From Littorina saxatilis (taxonomy: Eukaryota > Mollusca > Gastropoda > Littorinimorpha > Littorinidae): a stretch of 64,000 nt of DNA. Numbering within the stretch: the first letter of the stretch is position 1; each line of letters begins with the position of its first letter. The position numbers and the translations under genes are program-made. Location: positions 47,583,627-47,647,626 of the forward strand of contig NC_090250.1 in assembly GCF_037325665.1 (NCBI RefSeq), in the 5' to 3' direction. The notes beneath the pieces are model-generated. The model was not told the origin of the DNA, searched no databases, and was given only the letters and a program-made list of their open reading frames with translations. This document shows, in pieces, positions 1-9,300 of the stretch.

Positions 1-422
1 CACATAGATATATGCAACCTGCACCAAGTATAATGACTGTTCTACAGCATTGTTTTGTGTCCATAGGGATCGATCTCAGAGTGTTTTTCTGTGTGTGTGT
101 TTTTGGCTCGGTTAAGTTGTTTCATAGTACCAAGCATAAACTGATCACTGCAGTGCTTTAAAGGACCAACTATTGTTCTTTTATGTACGAACCACAACTG
201 CTCATTTTAGCAACATTTTGCATAATAAAGAGGTTTTGTGATACAACAAATCTTAGCATTGTTATGGGGATGAATCTCCCCAATACTTTGCTTGAACTCA
301 GACGACTCATGCCCTTGTTCAGCTTTTCTTGATGCCTTACTGTGGTGACCTTGGATACATCCATTTGTACCAAATAACAGGCTCAAACACGGCATGTTTT
401 ATGCTTTTAATTTGTTAGACTT
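1..422. other. Non-coding, nothing recognised
   Basis: AT-rich sequence with a short TG run near 92-105. No ORF here has splice signals or protein similarity that I recognise. Confidence 0.6.
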
Positions 423-790
423 AATGGCAAAAGCTGCATGGGGTGACTCATTGGAGAAGCTTTCTAGACATAATGGCAAAAGCTCCATGGGGTGACTCAT
501 TGGAGAAGCTTTCTAGACATAATGGCAAAAGCTCCATGGGGTGACTCATTGACATTGGAGAAGCTTTCTAGACATAATGGCAAAAGCTCCATGTGGTGAC
601 TCATTGGAGAAGCTTTCTAGACATAATGGCAAAAGCTCCATGGGGTGACTCATTGGAGAAGCTTTCTAGACATAATGGCAAAAGCTCCATGTGGTGACTC
701 ATTGGAGAAGCTTTCTAGACATAATGGCAAAAGCTCCATGGGGTGACTCATTGGAGAAGCTTTCTAGACATAATGGCAAAAGCTCCAGTG
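423..790. repeat. 49-bp tandem repeat, about 8 copies
   Basis: The anchor AATGGCAAAAGCTCCATG recurs at 423, 472, 521, 576, 625, 674, 723 and 772. Spacing is 49 bp except for one 55-bp unit that carries an extra GACATT near 551. Copies are nearly identical, so the expansion is recent. The short ORFs through it are by-products of the repeat. Confidence 0.95.
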
Positions 791-1348
791 ACTTACGGGA
801 AGGTTTTAAAAAGCTGTCTAGACATACCCGAATATTCATTGCTCAGAATATTACAGGGAATATGGAAAAACAATTTACATACACATGGAATGAGGACTTT
901 CACCAGCCAATCACAAGTTGTCTCTGTCTTTTTGCTCTAGTATGTTGTGTTTGAGATGTAAACATATTTTTGTTTGTTTCTGTGATGTTAAAGTAACCAA
1001 TAATCTCGGGTGTTTGGTCATGGCTAACCATTTAACGTAGTTATCACCTTCACTTCTTAAAATCCTATCGGTCAACAGACAGCCAAGGTGTAGACTGCTG
1101 TGGCCTGTTAATTGTCAGAAAGGTCTCAGTATTGTTCGATATACAATGGATGGAGATGATATTCACTGCACATTGCATACATATTTCCTCTGTGTTTAGA
1201 AGTGTACATGTACTTGTAATATCGGTGAGACAAGCAGCTGAACTGTCCAAGTGCTGATGGTATGAGGGTGTAGCAAGTGCCCGATGTAAACATGTGACAT
1301 GAGATGCATTCTATAGGTTTATTGTTGTTCATGTTGCTACTGCTGCTG
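791..1348. other. Non-coding, nothing recognised
   Basis: Unique-looking, mildly AT-rich sequence. I see no exon with good splice sites. It ends in a (GCT)-rich stretch that served as the target of the SINE at 1349. Confidence 0.5.
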
Positions 1349-1706
1349 ACGGGCGCAGTGGCGTGGTGGTAAGACGTCGGCCTCCTAATCGGGAGGTCGT
1401 GAGTTCGAATCCCGGTCGCTACAGCCTGGTGGGTTAAGAGTGGAGATTTTTCCGATCTCCCAGGTCAACTTATGTGCAGACCTGCTTGTGGCTTAACCCC
1501 CTTCGTGTGTACACGCAAGCACAAGACCAAGTGCGCACAGAAAAGATCCTGAAATCCATGTCAGAGTTCGTTGGGTTATGGAAACACGAAAATACCCAGC
1601 GGAGTGAAGCTGACTATGCTCTCAGAGTATAGTGTGGGGAACCCAAATGGGCAAACGAGCTTACAAGTAACCAGATAATTCTGGAATGCTGAAGAAGAAG
1701 AAGAAA
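1349..1706 (+). mobile_element. tRNA-derived SINE, full length
   Basis: The head is tRNA-like with A box (GTGGCGTGGTGGTAAGACG) and B box (GAGTTCGAATCCCGG). A conserved body follows (TTATGTGCAGACCTG, GTGTGTACACGCAAGCAC, GAAAATACCCAGC) and then a (GAA)n tail. Perfect 13-bp target-site duplications GCTACTGCTGCTG lie at 1336-1348 and 1707-1719. Its body matches the repeats at 28018-28320 and 11552-11679, so they belong to one family. Confidence 0.9.
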
Positions 1707-1719
1707 GCTACTGCTGCTG

Positions 1720-2035
1720 CAGTTGTAGATGTTAATTGTTCTTACTTGGGCTAGCATTTGTATGTGCTCACATTTACCTGTGACTTGCAAGTGTTATGTT
1801 CATGAACATACATGTATTCTTGATATAATGAAGTGCCTTCGGTATACATATGCCTTTCATGTGATATCTGCTTGTACCTCAGTTCAGATGTTTGTCCCCT
1901 GCAAGTGTCTCATGTTTAGATGTATCCCTGCCAAGGAGCCTGTAGGCTATGTCTTTATATCCCAAGCAAAGTCTGTTTATACGAGTTTTGAGCATAAGGC
2001 AGCACAGCATTTTCTCCCATGTCAGTGTCTTTCTT
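1720..2035. other. Non-coding, nothing recognised
   Basis: Low-complexity cytosine- and thymine-rich text with repeated CTTGT and TGCAAGTGT words. The 102-residue ORF across it resembles no protein I know and lacks clear splice sites. Confidence 0.5.
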
Positions 2036-2388
2036 AAGGCCCGTCCAGACACTCCCGGCCGACCCTGTCCACATTTGACTTATGCTCAAAACGGCGCACC
2101 CCGTCGTGCTATGACCGCGAAGCGTTATTTGCAGAAGAATAGCGCGTGTTCTAATTTCTATGACACAGACATAGAACGACGGAAATTTGACCAATCAGAG
2201 CAAACCAGAGCGATGACGTCAGCTGCTCGCGGCGCGGCAGTCGAATGCAACTGAACGGTGACCCGCTCACTGATACCGCGTTGTGAAAAAAATCGTCGAT
2301 GTGTGGCCACTCGGCAAATCCCGCGCGACGCACAAAACGGCCTGCGGCGCATAGAGCGTAAAACGGCGGCCAAGTCTGGACAGGGCTT
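2036..2388. mobile_element. GC-rich inverted-repeat element (MITE-like)
   Basis: The left end AAGGCCCGTCCAGACAC and right end GTCTGGACAGGGCTT are imperfect inverted repeats about 350 bp apart. The inside is strikingly CpG-rich against its surroundings. No transposase ORF is present, so it is non-autonomous. The superfamily is not identified and I could not fix a target-site duplication. Confidence 0.6.
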
Positions 2389-2536
2389 GACTTCTACACC
2401 ACTTTGTCTGATGTGCATGTGTGACAGGGGAGGCTACCGCTCCCTTCACAGCAGACTCTGCACCCGAGTTGTTGGCCTTTAAGTCAACACCGGTGCATTA
2501 TAGAATTCTGTTTGTGATGGGGTCTGGTGGTTTCCG

Positions 2537-2815
2537 ATTGTCTGTATGTTCATGGAAACCTTCGGGTTTGCATAACAGTTTTTATAGGGCTAAGAAATTA
2601 GAGTGTGCGGGGGGCGGAAGGGTGGTGAACCACTGTACATAAAGGGAAAGTTTGTGTGCGTGCCTGTGTGTCTTCTTAATCTAAGACAAATGTCGCCAAT
2701 GTTTTTACAGAGTGACGTTAAATAAACGATTTTATCATCATCATCATCATATTGTCTGTATGTTCATGGAAACCTTCGGGTTTGCATAACAGTTTTTATA
2801 GGGCTAAGAAATTAG
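2537..2815. repeat. 65-bp direct duplication, 214 bp apart
   Basis: A 65-bp block starting ATTGTCTGTATGTTCATGG is present at 2537-2601 and again at 2751-2815, essentially identical. The first copy is followed by other sequence that ends in (ATC)n. This suggests a recent local duplication or gene-conversion event. Confidence 0.85.
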
Positions 2816-2952
2816 CCCTAACATTTTCAATCCTGTTTGATTGCACTTCGCTTCCCGAGGTGATCGTAGTGTTTCGGCACACGGTTACACATGCATCATG
2901 TGTATGTATATGATTTGTGATTCTCTTTTTATTGGTTTTGTCTGTTCACAGT

Positions 2953-3328
2953 AACCCCCCCGCTGGTTAGGGGGAAGAATTTACCCGATGCTCCCCAGCA
3001 TGTTGTAAGAGGCGACTAACGGATTCTGTTTCTCTTTTTACCCTTGTTAAGTGTTTCTTGTATAGAATATAGTCAATTTTTGTAAAGATTTTAGTCAAGC
3101 AGTATGTAAGAAATGTTAAGTCGTTGTACTGGAAACTTGCATTCTCCCAGTAAGGTAATACATTGTACTACGTTGCAAGCCCTGGAGCAAATTTTTGATT
3201 AGTGCTTTTGTGAACAAGAAACAATTGACAAGTGGCTCTATCCCATCTCCCCCCTTTCCCCGTCGCGATATAACCTTCGTGGTTGAAAACGACGTTAAAC
3301 ACCAAATAAAGAAAGAAATAAAGTGGTC
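2953..3328 (+). mobile_element. Dispersed SINE-like repeat ending in AAACACCAAATAAAG
   Basis: It runs from GCTGGTTAGGGGGAAGAAT to GACGTTAAACACCAAATAAA followed by (GAAA)n. Near-identical copies lie at 36289-36685 and, 5'-truncated, at 29727-29885. The 3' end with CGTCGCGATATAACCTT and a short A-rich tail is typical of a retroposed element. I see no tRNA-like head. Confidence 0.75.
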
Positions 3329-3329
3329 T

Positions 3330-4369
3330 TTCATTTGCAACGTTTTACCTTTTGATCTTGTCTTTAAGCAAATATACTTCAATGTATAGAGAAAAAAATT
3401 GGGGGGGGGGGGGGGAGGGGGGGATATATGTATGAGCACTTCCCCGTTCTTGATAACATACACCACTGCCACTATTTGATGTTTGTTTCACAACATGTCC
3501 ACAGTTAAGTTGTGAATCAAAAGTGTTGTCTTCCTGTTCGCAGTGTGTACTTTTTTGAATGGACACTGGACACCTAATGGAGAGGAGCGGTACAGAGAAT
3601 CAGTCTATTCATTGTCATGCTCACCCTGTATGTTAACGTCAATCTTGAACAAGCTTTCAAAAACAATAGTAGTGCTACGACCAGCATTAAACATTATGAA
3701 TCATGACCTTATGAAGATGATGAATAACAAGGAATACATTTTGTCACTCTGTTTTGTGAACTCAAGTTTTGCCGCTATCTTTCTGTAATTATAACATCAC
3801 TACAGCTGTATGTCCGCCTGTCTGTGATTGGTCTGCCTGTACATGCATATGCTTTATTGGATTAAGATAGTGTGTGTGTGTGACTGTGAGCGTGTTTGTG
3901 TGGGAAATAATATGTTTAGCATTAATTACTACTGCAAAATGGCTTGATCACTAACTAATAATATTGAAGAAATGTGAGTCATTAAAACGTTAACACTTAC
4001 TAGTAATGCCTTTTGGCTCTCTCTTACAAGAATGTGTTTGTGTGTGTGTACATTCATTTTCCAAATGTGTGTGTGTATGTGTCCAGTGTGAATGCATGTG
4101 TATTAGAGAGAGAAAGACACCCGACACAGGTGAGTATAATTCGTGATTGTATTCAGAAATACTGACTTTCATTACATCAGAATACACTTTATGTTACATT
4201 TTTATTTGACAAGAGTGGCAGAACTACATGATATATTGTCAACACTCAATTCAAAGTCACTTTGGAGAAAAAGGCAGTAAAACAGGATTGATGATAGAAC
4301 ATGTGAAAATAAAATCAATGCCAACAGGGACACAAAAGCAATGGTCGAACAGAGAATCTACCAGCAACA
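3330..4369. other. Non-coding; poly(G) tract and TG-rich stretches
   Basis: Contains a G-homopolymer near 3402-3422 and TG-rich patches near 3870-3900 and 4036-4080. No exon is supported. ORFs such as 3543-3788 have no recognisable similarity. Confidence 0.5.
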
Positions 4370-5335
4370 GCTTCCCAAAATCCGTATGTGAACCTGCACC
4401 CACGAACAACCCTGTCAGCTCCCCCAAATCTGTACATTTACACTGAAGATCAACCCTGGAAGCTCCCCGGGCCAAATCTGTACATGTGCACCCAAGAATA
4501 ACCCTGGCAGCTCTCCCAAAATCCGTACATGTGCACCCAAGATCAACCATGGAAACTCCCCCAAATCCGTACATTTGCACCTGAGAATAACCCGGGCAAC
4601 TCTCCGAAAATCCGTACATGTGCATGAAATGATAACCCCAGCAGCTCGATCTCCCAAAATCTGTACATGTGCACCAAAGAATAACCCTGGCAGCTCTCCC
4701 AAAACCTGTACATGTGCACCCATAATAATTATAAACCCGGCAGCTCTCCCAAAAATCTTTACATGTGCACCCAAGAACAACCATGGAAACTCCCCAAAAT
4801 CCGTACATTTGCACCTAAGAAAAACCCAGGCAACTCTCCTAAAATCCGAACATGTGCATCAAACAATAACTGACCCCGGCAGCTCTCCCAAAATCTGTAC
4901 ATGTGCACCCAAGAATAACCCCGGCAGCTCTCCCAAAACCTGAACATGTGCACCCATAATATAACCCGGCAGCTCCACCAAATCCGTACATGTGCACCCA
5001 TAATATAACCCGGCAGCTCCCCCAAATCCGTACATGTGCACCCAAGAATAACCCGAGCAGCTCTCCCAAATCCGTACATGTGCACCCAAGAATAACCCGA
5101 GCAGCTCTCCCAAATCCGTACATGTGCACCCAAGAATAACCCGAGCAGCTCCCCCAAATCCGTACATGTGCACCCAAAAATAACCCCGGCAACTCTCCCA
5201 AATCCGTACATGTTCACCCAAGAATAACGTCGGCAGCTCTCCCAAATCCGTACATGTGCACCCAAGAATAACGTCGGCAACTCTCCCAAATCCGTACATG
5301 TTCACCCAAGAATAACCCCGGCAGCTGTCCTGTGT
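4370..5335. repeat. 44-bp (and longer) minisatellite, about 20 copies
   Basis: The unit contains AAATCCGTACATGTGCACCC followed by AAGAATAACCC and GCAGCTCTCCC. From about 5028 to 5300 copies are nearly identical at 44-bp spacing (starts 5072, 5116, 5160). Towards 4370 they are longer and diverged. It is open in several minus-strand frames, but reading frame is not conserved between units, so I do not treat it as coding. It lies just downstream of the Toll-like receptor gene. Confidence 0.9.
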
Positions 5336-6076
5336 TCTCAGTCCCACAGAATACTGTAAATGACACAAGGAATGCAGATGATTGTAATAATGTGTTTTCA
5401 GTCTCATGGAATACTGTGTACCTCACACAAGGAGTACAGTACATATAAGCTAGTTGTCCTGTGCTCTCAGTCCCTCAAGAACAATAGGTGTATCTAACAC
5501 AAGGAGTAAAGATGGTTGTCCTGTGTTCTCAGTCCCTCAAGAACAATAGGTGTATCTAACACAAGGAGTAAAGATGGTTGTCCTGTGTTCTCAGTCCCTC
5601 AAGAACAATAGGTGTATCTAACACAAGGAGTAAAGATGGTTGTCCTGTGTTCTCAGTCCCTCAAGAACAATAGGTGTATCTAACACAAGGAGTAAAGATG
5701 GTTGTCGTGTGTTCTCAGTCCCTCAAGAACAATAGGTGTATCTAACACAAGGAGTAAAGATGGTTGTCCTGTGTTCTCAGTCCCTCAAGAACAATAGGTG
5801 TATCTAACACAAGGAGTAAAGATGGTTGTCCTGTGTTCTCAGTCCCTCAAGAACAATAGGTGTATCTAACACAAGGAGTAAAGATGGTTGTCCTGTGCTC
5901 TCAGTCCCTCAAGAACAATAGGTGTATCTAACACAAGGAGTAAAGATGGTTGTCCTGTGTTCTCAGTCCCTCAAGAACAATAGGTGTATCTAACACAAGG
6001 AGTAAAGATGGTTGTCCTGTGTTCTCAGTCCCTCAAGAACAATAGGTGTATCTAACACAAGGAGTAAAGATGGTTG
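5336..6076. repeat. 62-bp minisatellite built from the 3' end of the receptor ORF
   Basis: About ten copies at exactly 62 bp (for example 5511, 5573) run up to the last receptor exon, with two older diverged units at 5336-5450. On the minus strand each unit reads GAGGGACTGAGAACACAGG and continues to the stop codon and beyond. That is the same order as the genuine exon end, minus about 12 bases. The array is therefore an amplified copy of the receptor's own C-terminal codons, stop and early 3' UTR. Confidence 0.85.
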
Positions 6077-6349
6077 TCCTGTGTTTTCAGCGCAACCTTC
6101 AGTCCCTCGCGGAACACTCTCCGCGCCTCCTCGCTGACTCCCCACTGCAGGAAGGTTCCGCGTGTCAGCATTCTGCGCATGTCCCTGGTCATCCTCCCGG
6201 CCTCCACGTCGCCTAGTAACACGACGATGATTTCCTTATGTTGTTCAATGGCGGCGTACAGGATGAGCTCGAACTCGCACTGGCGCCAGCCCTCGCGGTT
6301 GTAGCTGTCGCTGATCAACAGCAGCACGCGCTCACTCTCATCCATGTAC
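6052..6349 (-). CDS. Receptor exon 6: C-terminal half of TIR domain and stop
   Basis: Begins TTCAAG|GTACATGG and reads RYMDESERVLLLIS, then EGWRQCEFELILYAA, IIVVLLGDVEA and the box 3 motif FLQW. The last residues (TQDNHLYSLC and stop) are inside the first unit of the 62-bp array. The core TIR is complete; the repeat-derived tail of about ten residues is outside the known fold. Confidence 0.88.
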
Positions 6350-9300
6350 CTTGAAGTTGAACAGAAGCAGAATGAGTCAATCAGTCCATCTATCAATCCA
6401 CCCATATAAATCGATTAAACCATCCATCAATCTATCTATCTATCCATTTGTCCATCCATCCATCCATCCATCCATCCCACACACCCATCCAACCATCCAT
6501 TCACTTGAACTAACAAGCCATCCATCAGCCAATCGGTTGGTCAATCAGTCGATTATGATTTAAATTCGCCGACTACCTGGTAATACTGTCTTAAATGACA
6601 AGGGTGATATTTTTCCACAATAACGGGGGTCTTACCTGGTGATGTTGTCGAAAAAAACAGTGGTCTTACCAGGTAATAATGTCTACAATAACAGTGATCT
6701 TACCTGGTGATAATGTCCAGGATAACATTGCCCGCGATACTGTCCCTCTCCTCCACAAAGAGGCGCAGGCCGTGTTCCCCCTCCAGCAAGGGGAGCAACT
6801 CGTCGTGGATCCAGTCGAGGTCCTGGGCGCTGTGGGCAAGGTAGGCGTCAAAGCGAAACACCTGGACAGTCTCCCCTTCTTCTGTCACCGGGCCGCCGGG
6901 AAACTGAAAAAAATTGCGATGGTCTCGGTCAAAGAAACCAACCGAACTGAAAACAACGGATTGTTTTGAATTTGAAAGCACATTTCTAGAACAAACATCA
7001 CATATGATTTTTATATATATTTTGAGATTCAGGAAACTATGCAGAATACAAAAGTTCTGGGGATATTATCTGGAAACATTTATAAATAAAGTTGTCCAGT
7101 TGTTTGTGAATCGCCAGACCTCCCGCTAAACCTCCCCCTGTACCCTTGCCTGATTTTGGAAGCTAAATCCCCCCCCCCCCCCCCTCTCATACACCGGAGC
7201 CAGCCGTGGGGGTGTCTGTGTTAAATCAAAACTAACCTTTCTCTGTCTTTCTTTTTTCCATTTTCGTCCCTTTTCTTCCGTTTACTATTAAAAACACGGA
7301 AAATATTTTAAAAAATCGAAACTTGTTTGAATCAACTGACGTAAAGAACAGAACCTTTGATTAAGGAAATGATAAGAAAGAAATGAAAATACAGAACAGA
7401 ACCGATAAGTAGTGTAGGGACCTGAAATTCTTGGAACTGAAACTACTCACCCGTATATACTGACGACGGCGCCTGAGGCGATAGAGGTAGAAGCGGAGGT
7501 GCCACCTGTACCTGTAGACAGCCAGCAGCAGCACGACCAGCCCCGCAAGCAGACTGCCCCCCACCAGGCCCAGCAGAACGAAGGGGTTCCTCACGGCGCA
7601 CGACTCCACGGTGGGCCTGAAGTTGGCCAGGCGCACGTTCTTCATGGAGGCCGGGGTGCTGCAGCGGTACTGCCATGACCTGGGGCTGAAGTTGTTCACA
7701 TGCACACTCCTATTCCGTGTCACTTCGTTCAGCCACCTGTCAGAGACAGAGAGGACAGAGAGGGTCATGACCTGGACCTGAAGTTGTTCATGTGCACACT
7801 CCTGTTCCGTGTCACTTCGTCCAGCCACCTGTCAGAGACAGAGAGGACAGAGAGGGTCATGACCTGGGCCTGAAGTTGTTCATGTGCACACTCCTGTTCC
7901 GTGTCACTTCGTCCAGCCACCTGTCAAGAGACAGAGAGGACAGAGAGGGTCATGACCTGGACCTGAAGTTGTTCACGTGCACACTCCTATTCCGTGTCAC
8001 TTCGTTCAGCCACCTGTCAGAGACAGAGAGGACAGAAAGGGTCATGACCTGGGGCTGAAGTTGTTCATGTGCACACTCCTGTTCCGTGTCACTTCGTCCA
8101 GCCACCTGTCAGAGACAGAGAGGACAGAGAGGGTCATGACCTGGTCCTGAAGTTGTTCACGTGCACACTCCTGTTCCGTGTCACTTCGTTCAGCCACCTG
8201 TCAGAGACAGAGAGGACAGAGAGGGTCATGACCTGGGGCTGAAGTTGTTCACGTGCACACTCCTGTTCCGTGTCACTTCGTCCAGCCACCTGTCAGAGAC
8301 AGAGAGGGTCATGACCAGGGCCTGAAGTTGTTCACGTGCACACTCCTGTTCCGTGTCACTTCGTCCAGCCACCTGTCAGAGACAGAGAGGACAGAGAGGG
8401 TCATGACCTGGGCCTCAAGTTGTTCACGTGCACACTCCTGTTCCGTGTCACTTCGTCCAGCCACCTGTCAGAGACAGAGAGGACAGAGAGGGTCATGACC
8501 TGGGCCTGAAGTTGTTCATGTGCACACTCCTGTTCCGTGTCACTTCGTCCAGCCACCTGTCAGAGACAGAGAGGACAGAGAGGGTCATGACCTGGGGCTG
8601 AAGTTGTTCACGTGCACACTCCTGTTCCGTGTCACTTCGTCCAGCCACCTGTCAGAGACAGAGAGGACAGAGAGGGTCATGACCTGGGCCTGAAGTTGTT
8701 CACGTGCACACTCCTGTTCCGTGTCACCTCATCCAGCCACCTATTATTGTTATTTTGAGAATAACATGTCAATGAATAAAACACCGTTTAAACAAAAAGA
8801 ACGAGAGGTTCATTGTGATATCTTGATATTTACACCCTTCTTCGATGATTGGGCCGACGGCTACACCAAGAGAGCTCAGAGACTCAGATTGCTAATACAG
8901 GTGTTCGAGGAAAGCGTATTAGGCCAGGATAGATCAGAGACTCTGATTGCTAATGCATGTGTGTTAGGAAAGCTCACTGAGCCAGGGGAGGTAAGAGGTT
9001 GATTGCTACTACATGTGTGAGAGGACGGCCAAGACAGCTGAGACTGATTGTTAATACATGTACAGGTATGGCCTGGTACGCTGGTACAGACTTTGATTGC
9101 TCATACAAGTGTGCAAGGAAAGCTATCTGTGCCATGACAGCTGAGACCCTCAATGTGACCAGGAGACCTCAGAGACTCTAATTGCAAAAACAGGTGTGTG
9201 AGGAAAGCCCAGAGATTATGATTGCTAAAACAGGTGTGTGAGGAAAGCCCAGATATTATGATTGCTAATACACGTGTGTGAGGAAAACTCTCTGAGCCAG

